64,000 nt of DNA from JBAZYV01 sp041658345. GTDB taxonomy: Bacteria; Patescibacteriota; Gracilibacteria; UBA1369; 2-02-FULL-48-14. Under the pieces are notes generated by a model. The model ran no database searches, was not told where the DNA came from, and was given only the letters and a program-made list of their open reading frames with translations. The stretch covers positions 67,631 through 131,630 of the forward strand of contig JBBAAK010000003.1 of assembly GCA_041658345.1 (NCBI GenBank). The letters run 5' to 3'. A program made the position numbers and the translations under genes. Below, in pieces: positions 27,031-36,441 of the stretch (the first letter of the stretch is position 1; every line of letters begins with the position of its first letter).

Positions 27031-29397
27031 ATGAAAATCGCACTACTTTGCGGAGGACCCTCACTTGAGAGGGGAATTTCTTTAAATTCTGCCAGGAGCG
27101 TAATGAATCATTTGGGAGGTGATTCGGTTAGCATTGTGCCGATTTATTTTGATCACAAAAAAAGAGCGTACAGCGTTTCTGAGGCGCAACTTTATTCAAA
27201 TACGCCGTCTGATTTTGATTTTAAACTAAAAGAAACCGCAAAATTTTTGAGCAAGACCTCACTTAAAAAACTTTTAAAAAGTGTGGACTTGGCTTTTCCG
27301 ATTATGCATGGAGCGTTTGGCGAAGATGGGCAGGTGCAGAAAATTTTAGAACGATATGGGGTTCCCTATGTTGGTTCTGGGGTACAGGCATGTAAGCGAT
27401 GTTTTGATAAATTTGAGGCAAATGAATTTATAAAAGAAAAAGGTTTTTATACTTTGCCTTCTACAGTTATTAAAATTAATCAAAAAAATAATAGAGAAAT
27501 TGTTCGTGATTTTTTTAAAAAACATAAAATTAAAAGGGCGATTGTAAAATCCGCGACCGGTGGGTCTTCCATAGGGGTTTTTTCTGTTAATACGCTGGAA
27601 GAAGCTCTCTTAAAAGTTAAATATATTTTTGGGAAACGGATTGATACGCGCATTGTGATTGAGCCTTTTTGCACAGGGATTGAATTTACCGTGATAGTTT
27701 TACAAAATAAATTTGGGATGCCCGTTGCTATTTTGCCAACGGAAATTGAGGCCGATTATACGGAGAATCAAATCTTTGATTTTAGGAAAAAATATTTACC
27801 AACAAGGCAGGTTAAGTACCATTGTCCACCAAGGTTTAGCAACGAAACAATTGAGAAAATTCAAGTGCAGGCGGAGCAACTTTTTGTGGCACTTGGCATG
27901 CGAGACTTTGCACGTTTTGATGGCTGGCTACTTCCGGACGGAAATTTGTGGTTTTCGGATTTCAATCCAATCTCCGGAATGGAGCAGAATAGTTTTTTGT
28001 TTCAACAAACGTCCAGAATCGGTTTTAGCCATAGAGATTTATTAAAATTTATTGTTAAGAATGCATGTAAAAGATATGGAATAGAATTTCCAGAATCAAA
28101 AAAAATTGAAGAAAAAAATCGTAAACCCGTGCAAGTTTTATTTGGAGGGAGTACGTCCGAAAGAGAGGTTGCGCGTATGAGTGGAACTAATGCTTGGCTG
28201 AAACTTATGAGGTCCAAACTCTACAATCCAAAGCCATATTTTTTGGATATAAACGAGGAGGTATGGGAGGTTCCGTATGCACTTACTTTAAACCATACGG
28301 TGGAGGAAATTTTGGAGAATTGTGAAAATGCAAAAGCTAGCGAGGAGAGGCTTAGGTTTTTGGAAGAAAAAGTGCGATTGCGACTTATGTTGGGGGCTGG
28401 GGATGCCGGCGAAAAAATGTTTTTGCCAAAAAAAATGAGTTTAAATGAGTTTGTAAAAAAATCCGATTTTGTATTTATTGGGCTACACGGCGGAATTGGG
28501 GAGGATGGAACGTTACAAAAAATGCTTTTTGATGCCGGCAAAAAATTTAATGGTTCTTACGAAAAGGCTTCTAAGTTATGCATGGATAAATGGGAAACCG
28601 GTAAAGCGCTAAGTGGGCTTGAAAAAAATGGCATTTATACGGCGCCAAAAAAATCATGCGAGTTAGATATGTTTAAGGATTTTAAAGCGGGGGATTTTGA
28701 GTTGTTTTTTGCAAAACTAAAAAAAGAATTTGTAGCGCAAAGTATTATTGTTAAACCGCGAGATGAGGGGTGTTCTTCCGGAATAATGAGGTTAAAAAGC
28801 GGAAAAGATTTGAACGTTTACATTAAGCTTGCGAGGGCTGGGGCATCTTTTATTCCAAAGGGCTCTTTTAAAAATCAAAAAGAAATAATCGACATGCCAC
28901 TTACTAAGATGAAGCATTTGCTTTTTGAAAGTTTTATTGAAGTGGACAGCGTTCGTGTTAAAGGAAATCATTTAAAATGGAAGCGAAAAAAGGGATGGAT
29001 TGAAGTTACGGTTGGAGTGCTTGAAGATGCTGGTAAATATCATGCGCTTAGTCCAAGCTTAACTGTTGCGGAGGGCGCGGTACTTTCTGTGGAAGAAAAA
29101 TTTCAAGGTGGAACCGGTGTTAATTTAACCCCTCCGCCGGAAAAAATTGTAAAAAAAGAGGTGCTTAAAAAAATCAAAAAATCTATAGAAATTGTGGCAG
29201 AAAAACTTGGCATTAGTGGGTACGCCAGGATAGACGCTTTTGTTCAAGTGGACAGTGGAGATGTTATTGTAATTGAGGCAAATACCACACCGGCGCTTAC
29301 TCCGTCTACCGTGCTTTTCCATCAAGGGCTTGCAGAAAAAGAGCCGATTTATCCTCTGGACTTGTTGGAAAGATTGATTAAAAACAAAGGATATTAA
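27031..29397 (+). CDS. Tandem fused D-alanine--D-alanine ligase, two complete domains
   Basis: 788 aa from the ATG at 27031; upstream codons in the open frame overlap the divergent ZIP start and look non-coding. Two Ddl copies lie head to tail. Copy 1 starts MKIALLCGGPSLERGISL, has PIMHGAFGEDGQ and KSATGGSSIGV, omega-loop IFDFRKKYLPT and SDFNPISGM. Copy 2 (from ~residue 370) has LFGGSTSEREVARMSG, GLHGGIGEDGTLQ, KPRDEGCSSGIM, loop VEEKFQGGTG and VIEANTTPALTPST. The KY of copy 1 and KF of copy 2 fall at the position of E. coli Tyr216. Copy 1 has Asp where copy 2 has the usual metal-binding Glu. Each domain should ligate D-amino acids for peptidoglycan. Confidence 0.88.
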   Translation: MKIALLCGGPSLERGISLNSARSVMNHLGGDSVSIVPIYFDHKKRAYSVSEAQLYSNTPSDFDFKLKETAKFLSKTSLKKLLKSVDLAFPIMHGAFGEDGQVQKILERYGVPYVGSGVQACKRCFDKFEANEFIKEKGFYTLPSTVIKINQKNNREIVRDFFKKHKIKRAIVKSATGGSSIGVFSVNTLEEALLKVKYIFGKRIDTRIVIEPFCTGIEFTVIVLQNKFGMPVAILPTEIEADYTENQIFDFRKKYLPTRQVKYHCPPRFSNETIEKIQVQAEQLFVALGMRDFARFDGWLLPDGNLWFSDFNPISGMEQNSFLFQQTSRIGFSHRDLLKFIVKNACKRYGIEFPESKKIEEKNRKPVQVLFGGSTSEREVARMSGTNAWLKLMRSKLYNPKPYFLDINEEVWEVPYALTLNHTVEEILENCENAKASEERLRFLEEKVRLRLMLGAGDAGEKMFLPKKMSLNEFVKKSDFVFIGLHGGIGEDGTLQKMLFDAGKKFNGSYEKASKLCMDKWETGKALSGLEKNGIYTAPKKSCELDMFKDFKAGDFELFFAKLKKEFVAQSIIVKPRDEGCSSGIMRLKSGKDLNVYIKLARAGASFIPKGSFKNQKEIIDMPLTKMKHLLFESFIEVDSVRVKGNHLKWKRKKGWIEVTVGVLEDAGKYHALSPSLTVAEGAVLSVEEKFQGGTGVNLTPPPEKIVKKEVLKKIKKSIEIVAEKLGISGYARIDAFVQVDSGDVIVIEANTTPALTPSTVLFHQGLAEKEPIYPLDLLERLIKNKGY

Positions 29398-29398
29398 A

Positions 29399-29800
29399 AT
29401 GGATTTTCCTATAGAATTACCACCGGAATTTTTGGAGAAGGCAGGTCATTTGCGAATTTTGCCAGAGGAAATTGAGGAGCAGTTTGTGAGAGGTGGTGGG
29501 GCGGGTGGACAAAAAATCAATAAAACTTCTTCTTGTGTTTGGCTTCGGCATGCAAAAACTGGAATAGAGGTGAAGTGCCAAAAACATCGAGAACGGCCAA
29601 AAAATCGCATTAGCGCTTACAAACTTTTAATCGCAAAAATTGAGAGAGAATATCTCGGAAAAAAATCAGCGCAAGAGACCGCAATGTTTAAACTGCGCAA
29701 ACAGAAAAAGCGCCGTACCAGGAGGGCAAAAGAAAAAATCTTGCAAGATAAGTCGATTAGGTCTCAAATAAAGGAACTTAGAAAATCACCTAAAGTTTGA
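29399..29800 (+). CDS. Small GGQ-domain release factor (ArfB/PrfH-like)
   Basis: 133 aa. FVRGGGAGGQKINKTSSCVWL holds the GGQ peptidyl-hydrolysis loop; there is no codon-recognition domain. The C-terminal ~45 residues are very basic (KLRKQKKRRTRRAKEK), like the tail with which ArfB enters the empty mRNA channel of stalled ribosomes. The likely role is rescue of stalled ribosomes alongside ssrA/smpB. AAAGGA lies seven bases before the ATG, one of the few Shine-Dalgarno-like sites. It starts 1 bp after the ligase stop. Confidence 0.85.
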   Translation: MDFPIELPPEFLEKAGHLRILPEEIEEQFVRGGGAGGQKINKTSSCVWLRHAKTGIEVKCQKHRERPKNRISAYKLLIAKIEREYLGKKSAQETAMFKLRKQKKRRTRRAKEKILQDKSIRSQIKELRKSPKV

Positions 29801-30522
29801 TGCAAAGCTCGTTGTATAAAAAAGGATTTTATTTGGAAGGGGCTAATGGCAACAATGCTTTTTCTTATGAAAAACGCAGGCTTATAAATGGCGTGCCAAA
29901 GCTTTATGTTGCACCCGTAAAAGAAGGCGTTGTGGACGATTTGGAGCTAGGAGGCGAGATTGTTTTTGAAGATTTTGAAGGAGGGAGCTTGTGTCCATGC
30001 AAAGGGCTCAAAAATTTTATTCGGACAGAGTTTTGTGGCGTTCCGATTGTGATTTTTGATAATCATAATCATGCTTTTCATTTTTGGATGGAGGCGTTTC
30101 TAAATGGCGTTTTTGGCGAAGGGGCAACATTGATTCACGTTGATCAGCACAAAGATACTAGGGTGCCGAATAAATTATATAATGGCAAAACCTTGGAGGA
30201 TGCCTTTTTGTATACAAACCAGAATTTAAACGTTGGAAATTATATTGTGCCGGCAGTGAAAAGTGGCTTGTTTGAGCGGGTTTTGCAGGTCAATTCTGGG
30301 GATGACTTAAAGAATATGAGTTGGGTTGGCTTGGAGGCTTCGGGGCAAGTTGTTTTGAATCTGGATATGGATTTTTTTGCACCAGAGATGCTGGTGGATT
30401 TTGAGTTTGCACGTGCGGAGATTAGGAGTCTAGCCGGGCACGTTAAATTAATAACAATTGCCAGTAGCCCTTTTTTTATAGACCAGTTGGAGGCGATTGA
30501 TTTAATTAAGAAAATGTTTTAA
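29800..30522 (+). CDS. UPF0489-like protein
   Basis: 240 aa from the ATG at 29800, which shares one base with the upstream stop (TGATG). Motifs VIFDNHNHAFHFWMEAF, TLIHVDQHKDTR (D-x-H-x-D) and VVLNLDMDFF resemble the UPF0489 family, distantly related to arginase/deacetylase folds in which these Asp/His bind metal. Activity unknown. It ends an operon of ligase, release factor and this gene. Confidence 0.6.
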   Translation: MQSSLYKKGFYLEGANGNNAFSYEKRRLINGVPKLYVAPVKEGVVDDLELGGEIVFEDFEGGSLCPCKGLKNFIRTEFCGVPIVIFDNHNHAFHFWMEAFLNGVFGEGATLIHVDQHKDTRVPNKLYNGKTLEDAFLYTNQNLNVGNYIVPAVKSGLFERVLQVNSGDDLKNMSWVGLEASGQVVLNLDMDFFAPEMLVDFEFARAEIRSLAGHVKLITIASSPFFIDQLEAIDLIKKMF

Positions 30523-30550
30523 AATAACCCCTTCTTTTCGAATATTTTTT

Positions 30551-31486
30551 ATGAGTTCTGAGGTTGAAGATAATGGGGTGGAAGCTACTTGTAGGGAGTT
30601 TCGTGTTGAGGCCCAAAAGCTCGTTTCACGTTGTTTAGCGCTCATAGAAGTAAGTGCTAGGACGCTCCACGATGAGCAAGAATTTGGCGTAGTGGAAACA
30701 CTGCGCCCCATAAGCCAAGAGATTGTAGATTTCGTTAACGGTTATGATGGACTTTTGGCCTGTGGAGACTCAAGAATCGCAGTTTTTTTCCATGACGTCC
30801 GTAATGCACTGATTATAGTGTCTGGTGTCGTTGATTTGGCAGTGACCTGGGCCGAGCATAGCAATATAGCAAAATGTGAGGAGAGTTTAAGCTTGGCGTT
30901 ACGCAAGGACCGCTTAATTTTAGCTAGAATCTCTGATAGAATTACGAGTTTTGAACGAATGGTTTCTAGGCTCAAAGAGACGTTTCCCAAGGCTTCAATC
31001 AGCCTTACTTGCGCACAGGATGGTATCAAGATGTCGACAGAAGATCTTTATGCGGTTCTATCTAATCTTCTTGAAAATGCGGGGAGGGCGGGGACTGGAG
31101 AAATTATTGTTGCCGGACTTGTACGTGGCGAAGTTTTTGAGTTTTCCGTTGTAAACCTCTGTGCAAGGTTGGCAGTGGATCCGTTTGTTTTAGCAAAACG
31201 TGGACGAGAATTGGGGGCAGGTCATGGCTATGGGTTGGGCTGTAGTAGAGCGCTCTGTGAGGAGGCCGGTGGCTCTTTAGTTTGGGATGGTACTTTTTCC
31301 GATGGTGTTAGAATTGTGGGCAGGATTCCTTTGGCAAAGAATAAGCCCGGAGGTAATCCAGAAAGGAGCGGAGAGCAATGGAAAGAGCAAACTGTTGACA
31401 AAGGTGGCGTGGATGAGGAGGGCCAAAAGGCCCGCGAGGAAACCCGTGCCAAGGTTGGTGCGACTCTGCCATGCAGAGAAGAGTAA
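30551..31486 (+). CDS. Soluble histidine-kinase-like protein
   Basis: 311 aa, no membrane segment or signal peptide. FFHDVRNALIIVSGVVDL (~residue 78) resembles the phospho-acceptor H-box. The ATPase part has N-box VLSNLLENAGRAG (~170) and G2 GHGYGLGCSRALCEEAGGSL (~223). The G1 box lacks the usual DxGxG. No response regulator gene is adjacent. The last ~55 residues (PGGNPERSGEQWKEQ onward) are low in structure and are encoded antisense to the end of the O-antigen ligase gene, a 210-bp tail-to-tail overlap. Confidence 0.7.
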   Translation: MSSEVEDNGVEATCREFRVEAQKLVSRCLALIEVSARTLHDEQEFGVVETLRPISQEIVDFVNGYDGLLACGDSRIAVFFHDVRNALIIVSGVVDLAVTWAEHSNIAKCEESLSLALRKDRLILARISDRITSFERMVSRLKETFPKASISLTCAQDGIKMSTEDLYAVLSNLLENAGRAGTGEIIVAGLVRGEVFEFSVVNLCARLAVDPFVLAKRGRELGAGHGYGLGCSRALCEEAGGSLVWDGTFSDGVRIVGRIPLAKNKPGGNPERSGEQWKEQTVDKGGVDEEGQKAREETRAKVGATLPCREE

Positions 31487-32548
31487 GAGAAAATACACGG
31501 CTAAGAATGGTAAAAACCCCAGTACACCGGTTGTGGCCAAAATTGTGATTAGGCTGGAATCGGAACCGGTAGATGCGTGTGAACTTGGGTCTACGGAAGT
31601 TTGGCCTTCCAGCGTTGCAAATTTATAGCGATTGTAGCCCTGGCCAATTAATGGGTTCTTGTAGAATAAAGTAAGACCCTCTTTCCACGAAGAATAGCGA
31701 AGGCGAGCAGAATCATCCGGTAACGTATAAGACTCTGTAAGTACGGAAACGGCATCTTGTTTTAGCGTGTTTACGCGGGTTCGTACTTCCGGAACCGTAG
31801 TTACGGCAACGACTAAAATAATTCCGAATATAAGTAGTAATTTTTTGGATTTTAACAATGCAAAAATGGCGAGTCCTGCGGTGAGAGCAAGATATGAACT
31901 GCGTGAAAAAGTTAGAGCCAGTGCTATAAAAAGTACAGAGAGGAGTACTAGGAAAAAGATGCGTGAGGAATTGTGTTTTGCACTAAAAAAGGCGCCGATA
32001 AAAACAGGAATTATAAAGCTCAAAAATCCTCCTACAAAATTTGGATCGAACCACGTGGAAAGGAGGCGATTTTGGTGTGGATCCCAGCCCAGTGCTTCGT
32101 ATGCCGTAAAATCCGGCACCAGTTTTAGTTGAATAAATCCTGCAATTGCGAGTAGGAGCGCAAAAACTGCAAGCGCGTAAAAAATCAGATTTTTATTTTT
32201 TTGATTTTGGTTTGTTGCAATTATGCTCAGGACAAATAAAGAGGCCCATCTGAGTCCGTAAAAAGCGGATTCAAAGAAGTCACGCCAAGAAAGATTGCCG
32301 GAACGTATAAGTAGAGAAGCAAATCCTATGAGTAAAAATAGTCCTGCAGGAATTACGGTTTTTGGTAAAAATACAGATTTTTTTTGAATAATTTGATTGG
32401 CAATCCACGCAAACACAAAGATAGGAGTGAATAAATCCAACAAAAGAAATCCGTGAAAACGGTAAAGCTCGCCCAGAAGCGAGAGGGAAAGAATCACTAT
32501 TATCCCGAGCGTTGGCAAAGAAACATCTTTTTTAATCATCTTTTGCAT
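31277..32548 (-). CDS. O-antigen ligase/polymerase family membrane protein (WaaL/Wzy type)
   Basis: 423 aa with 10-12 hydrophobic segments and a large polar loop around residues 280-340. LIGQGYNRYKFATLEG and SSHASTGSDSSLITILATTGVLGFLPF match the Wzy_C region, where Arg/His residues act in glycan transfer. Such proteins polymerise or transfer surface glycans on the outer face of the membrane. Works with the flippase at 14139 in principle. The 3' end overlaps the kinase-like gene by 210 bp. Confidence 0.87.
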   Translation of the reverse strand: MQKMIKKDVSLPTLGIIVILSLSLLGELYRFHGFLLLDLFTPIFVFAWIANQIIQKKSVFLPKTVIPAGLFLLIGFASLLIRSGNLSWRDFFESAFYGLRWASLFVLSIIATNQNQKNKNLIFYALAVFALLLAIAGFIQLKLVPDFTAYEALGWDPHQNRLLSTWFDPNFVGGFLSFIIPVFIGAFFSAKHNSSRIFFLVLLSVLFIALALTFSRSSYLALTAGLAIFALLKSKKLLLIFGIILVVAVTTVPEVRTRVNTLKQDAVSVLTESYTLPDDSARLRYSSWKEGLTLFYKNPLIGQGYNRYKFATLEGQTSVDPSSHASTGSDSSLITILATTGVLGFLPFLAVYFLLLFSAWQSRTNLGTGFLAGLLALLIHATFVNSLLFPLLSAPFWITSGLILCQRNPAHNSNTIGKSTIPN

Positions 32549-32570
32549 TGTACACTACGGTCCAATACTT

Positions 32571-33185
32571 ATGGACATTTTAATCGCAACAAAAAATCAG
32601 GGCAAATTCAAAGAAATCAAAAGTATGCTTTTGGGGCTTGAGGCGGATTTTGTTTCGCTCGCAGACCTTGGAATTACGGATGATTTTGTGGAAGATGGTG
32701 AAAGTTTTGAGGAGAATTCGCTTGGCAAGGCGCAATTTTATGCAGAAAAATCAGGCTTAATTACGGTTGCCGACGATAGTGGTATTTTTGTGAAGGCGTT
32801 AAGTGGTGAAATGGGAGTTAAAACTCGCAGATGGGGGGCCGGTGAAAGCGCAACGGACGAAGAATGGTTAAATTTTTTTATGGACAGGATGAGTGCGGAA
32901 AAAAATCGCGAAGCAAAATTCGTATGTTGCGCCACTATTGTTGTGCCAAAAAATAAGCCTGTGATGATTAAAAAAACTTTTATTGGGGAAAGCTTTGGGA
33001 CAATTTCTGAGCAGATTGAGGCGCCCGTAAAAGAGGGTGTTCCACTTTCTTCTGTGTTCAGGCCTGATGGAGAAGAGCTTGTTTATAGTGCTCTTTCCGT
33101 TCAGAATAAAAATCGCTTAAGTCATAGAGGTAAGGCTTTTTTACAACTTTTGAATTATGCTAAAGAATATTTTACAAAGAATTGA
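32571..33185 (+). CDS. rdgB: Non-canonical purine NTP pyrophosphatase (HAM1/RdgB)
   Basis: 204 aa. ILIATKNQGKFKEIKSML at the start, SFEENSLGKAQFYAEKSG (~residue 44), and ADDSGIFVKALSGEMGVKTRRW (~65) are the substrate- and metal-binding motifs; C-terminal LSHRGKAF is conserved too. It removes ITP and XTP from the nucleotide pool. It overlaps the following methyltransferase gene by 29 bp. Confidence 0.95.
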   Translation: MDILIATKNQGKFKEIKSMLLGLEADFVSLADLGITDDFVEDGESFEENSLGKAQFYAEKSGLITVADDSGIFVKALSGEMGVKTRRWGAGESATDEEWLNFFMDRMSAEKNREAKFVCCATIVVPKNKPVMIKKTFIGESFGTISEQIEAPVKEGVPLSSVFRPDGEELVYSALSVQNKNRLSHRGKAFLQLLNYAKEYFTKN

Positions 33186-33717
33186 AGAAGAAAATGCAAA
33201 GGAGGAGGTGTGGATTGTTGGTCCAAAAACCGGCAAAATGCTTTATTGGTTGGTACGTGTTTTGCAACCCGAGTATGCTCTGGAAATTGGTACGAGTGTT
33301 GGCTATAGCGCACTTTGGATTGCTTCCGCCTTGGAAGAAAACGGCATGGGCCAGCTTTGGACAATAGAGTCGCATAATGAAAGATTTTTGCGTGCACAAA
33401 AAAATATTGAAGAGGCGGATTTGGGGCATAGAATCCATCAAATTAAAGGCCATGCGCCGGAAGTTTTTATTGAAAACGATGAAGTGCCGGAAAAACTGGA
33501 TTTCGCATTTTTTGATGCTACAAAAATGGAACACAGCCTTTATTTTGATGCAATTTTTCCTCGTATGAAAAAAGGTGGCATGATAGTTGTTGACAACGTT
33601 TTGTCACACAGAACCGGGCAAATGGAGGGGTTCATCAACAGAACGCATGCACACAGCGGGCTTAAAGTAGTTGAGGTTTCGGTCGGAGATGGCTTATTGG
33701 TTGCTCGAGTTATTTGA
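33157..33717 (+). CDS. Class I SAM O-methyltransferase (family 3)
   Basis: 186 aa. SAM-binding motif I is ALEIGTSVGYSALWIASAL (~residue 40); LWTIESHNERFLRAQKNI is the acidic-loop region, and LDFAFFDATKMEHSLYF with GGMIVVDNVL completes the fold of COMT-like family 3 enzymes. Substrate unknown. The start lies inside the end of rdgB, in another frame, which suggests coupling. The 3' end overlaps the convergent PBP gene by 24 bp. Confidence 0.88.
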   Translation: MLKNILQRIEEENAKEEVWIVGPKTGKMLYWLVRVLQPEYALEIGTSVGYSALWIASALEENGMGQLWTIESHNERFLRAQKNIEEADLGHRIHQIKGHAPEVFIENDEVPEKLDFAFFDATKMEHSLYFDAIFPRMKKGGMIVVDNVLSHRTGQMEGFINRTHAHSGLKVVEVSVGDGLLVARVI

Positions 33718-36441
33718 AGCACCCGAATCCGAAGTGGCAGTACTATCTTCAGTGCTAGCGCTTGCATCATTAGTTATGCGAATTTGTATGGTGCTCTCTG
33801 CTGAATAGCCATATTTATCAATAGCCTTTGCGGTTATCTCTAAAATTGTACCTTCCATTGCGGTTGTAGGTATTCTTACCTTTCCGGAATATGGTGCTTC
33901 CGAAGAGTGATATTGTTCCATTCCATTCATTAAGAAACTTACTTCTTTTAGGCCATTGCCCTCGTTGGTAACGTTAACCCCCACATCGATAATTCTATCT
34001 TCCTTTGAAATGGAAGATAGGCTCGATGGGCTTATAATAGTGATTTCCGGAATCTGTGAAGCAGTTTGGGCATTATGAATGTCTGTTGCATATTCAGTTG
34101 GCGGAAGTTCAAAGTTTTGATCTTTAACCCAAGCGTCAATAAAAGATTGCCAGTTCGTCCACTTTTCGTAATAGGTGCGGAAAACCTTTTCTTCCACTGC
34201 ATCTTCCGGCGAATATTCCGTAGCTAGGCGATTTGTAACAGTTTCTATTTTGATTGTTTGGTAAGCGTCATCGATTTCCGTTGGTACCGCAAAAGATGCA
34301 AAAACTTCCGTTCGAATCATGTCTGATGGCGTGAATTCACTAGGTAGTTTGCCACTGGCTTTACTTATGGCGACCTCTTTAATGCCTTCCGGACGAGCCC
34401 AAACCGTTGGCTCTAATTTATCCAAAATTTTTGTCATATAATTTTTCCAGATTGGCGCGATTGTGTAATAAGCTTCACCCGCACTATTCATAGGGTCTCC
34501 GTTTGAATTACCTGACCAAGCAATTGTTACAAGGTTTGGTGTGTAGGCCGCTATCCAACCATTATTGGCGTAGCCGGTTTCGTCGTCCGTTGAAGTTCCT
34601 GTTTTTGCGGCATTATCTATTGAATCAATATAAACTGCGTTACCAATATTTACTGATGCGTCTGAAAGAATATCGTTAATTAAATATGCAACTTGAGAGT
34701 CTAAAACTTGTATTTTTTCTACTTTGTTTGAGTCCCATTGTTCCAAAACATTTCCATCTGCAGTCTCAATTTTTAAGATAGAAACTGGCTCGGTGCGGTA
34801 TCCTCCATTTGCAAATACACCATAGGCTTCAGCAAACTCAAGGGGAGTTACTTCGCCCGCGCCAAGAGCAAGAGGATAACCGTAAAAATCGCCATCAGAG
34901 TTTAGAGTGCTTATGCCAAACTTTTCTATAAATGGCACAATCTCGTTCTCTTGTCCCGCTAAAAAGTAAGCTTTAATTGCCGGTATGTTGCGGGATTGGC
35001 CCAGGGCTTCGCGGACGGTCATTGGGCCCTTAAAAGAGCCATCAAAGTTCTTTGGTTTGTCTGATCCAAATGAGGTCGGGACGTCGTACAAAACCGTTGC
35101 CGGCGTGTATTGTTTTAAAAACGCCAAGGCGTAAACAAAAGGCTTAAATGCAGACCCCGGGGCACGCAAACTTGTGATCATATTTACCTGGCCGTCTATT
35201 TCAAAGTCGCTCCAGCCAGCCGAACCAACCATGGCTAAAATTTGTCCGGTTTGCGGTTGGATTGAAACAAGTGCTTCGTTCGAACAATCATAAGTTTCTT
35301 TGTTATAATCTTTCCTTTCCGCGATTGCCTCTTCTGCGGCGGTTTGGTAAGCAGGGTCTATGGTGGTATAGACTCGGAGCCCTCCCTGTTCCACAACTTC
35401 TTTGCCATATTTTTCTTCCAGTTGTGATTTTACCCAGAGCACAAAATGTGCAGCCTTAATATTATCTTCGGGCGGAGTGAATTCCATCGTTTGTATTCCT
35501 GCAAGAGCCACAATGGAGTCTTCTTCCGAGATCATTCCAAGCTCAACCATACGCGCTAAAACAAGATCGCTACGGCCTCTTATATAAAGCGCTGTTCCGT
35601 CCGGCAGATCGTAAGTTTTGCCAATAAGCCCACGAGAAAATTCGTCATATTCCAAGTCCGCTTCACTTAGGATTGTACGGTCTGTTAAATATTCCGCAGT
35701 TGGTTCAAAATCCAGAGTGCTAAATTTATGATTTCCGTAAGGTGAATACCAGCTGGGCGCATTTGGAAGTCCTGCTAAAACGGCAGATTCCGCGAGCGTT
35801 AATTCTGATGCATTTTTCTTAAAATATTTTTCCGAAGCCAGTTCGACTCCATATGCATTGCTCCCGTATGGAATCTCGTTTAAGTACATCAGTAGGATTT
35901 CGTCTTTACTGAATTTTAATTCCAAAATTAAAGACATCATTATCTCACGATATTTGCGAGTGTATGAATGTTCTAGTGATAAGAAACTGTTGCGGACAAA
36001 CTGCTGAGTAATCGTGGAACCTCCCCTGGGGGTTCCTATCCCAAATTCGGAAAGTACGGCCTTGATTAAGCCTGGGATGTCTATTCCCATGTGACTATAA
36101 AATTCATCATCTTCTATGGCAAGTGAGGCATCTATTACGTAAGGCGAAATTTCGTCGAGAGAGCCTAGGGTTTTGCGGTTTTCTTCTCCGTGGATCGTGT
36201 AAAGCAGATTGCCTTCTCGGTCCAAAATGAGCGTTGAATCACGAGGGACTCCATCTAGTGGATCAAAAGTAAAAAGTAGCCAAAAGGCATACAGAAAAGT
36301 TACTAAAATTCCGCTGGCGATTAACGCAAGTATGCCGGTAATAATTCCGCGAAGAGCCTTTTCCCACTTGGGCATTTCTTTTCTTGGGCGCAGACGCTCC
36401 CAACCTGTTCGTACATGTTTTATGGTCCAGTTTTTTATCAT
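33694..36441 (-). CDS. Class A penicillin-binding protein (PBP1A-type)
   Basis: 915 aa. A cytoplasmic basic tail and one membrane helix (~residues 32-58), then the glycosyltransferase domain with AIEDDEFYSHMGID (catalytic Glu) and RGGSTITQQFVRN, then the transpeptidase with PGSAFKPFVYA (SxxK), GQSRNIPAIKA (SxN) and AAKTGTSTDDE (KTG). The C terminus has an Ig-like region (~800-890) and a Ser/Thr/Asn-rich end. It polymerises and crosslinks peptidoglycan outside the membrane. Its start overlaps the pheT stop by 4 bp, so it is the last gene of the phe operon. Confidence 0.95.
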   Translation of the reverse strand: MIKNWTIKHVRTGWERLRPRKEMPKWEKALRGIITGILALIASGILVTFLYAFWLLFTFDPLDGVPRDSTLILDREGNLLYTIHGEENRKTLGSLDEISPYVIDASLAIEDDEFYSHMGIDIPGLIKAVLSEFGIGTPRGGSTITQQFVRNSFLSLEHSYTRKYREIMMSLILELKFSKDEILLMYLNEIPYGSNAYGVELASEKYFKKNASELTLAESAVLAGLPNAPSWYSPYGNHKFSTLDFEPTAEYLTDRTILSEADLEYDEFSRGLIGKTYDLPDGTALYIRGRSDLVLARMVELGMISEEDSIVALAGIQTMEFTPPEDNIKAAHFVLWVKSQLEEKYGKEVVEQGGLRVYTTIDPAYQTAAEEAIAERKDYNKETYDCSNEALVSIQPQTGQILAMVGSAGWSDFEIDGQVNMITSLRAPGSAFKPFVYALAFLKQYTPATVLYDVPTSFGSDKPKNFDGSFKGPMTVREALGQSRNIPAIKAYFLAGQENEIVPFIEKFGISTLNSDGDFYGYPLALGAGEVTPLEFAEAYGVFANGGYRTEPVSILKIETADGNVLEQWDSNKVEKIQVLDSQVAYLINDILSDASVNIGNAVYIDSIDNAAKTGTSTDDETGYANNGWIAAYTPNLVTIAWSGNSNGDPMNSAGEAYYTIAPIWKNYMTKILDKLEPTVWARPEGIKEVAISKASGKLPSEFTPSDMIRTEVFASFAVPTEIDDAYQTIKIETVTNRLATEYSPEDAVEEKVFRTYYEKWTNWQSFIDAWVKDQNFELPPTEYATDIHNAQTASQIPEITIISPSSLSSISKEDRIIDVGVNVTNEGNGLKEVSFLMNGMEQYHSSEAPYSGKVRIPTTAMEGTILEITAKAIDKYGYSAESTIQIRITNDASASTEDSTATSDSGASNNSSNQ

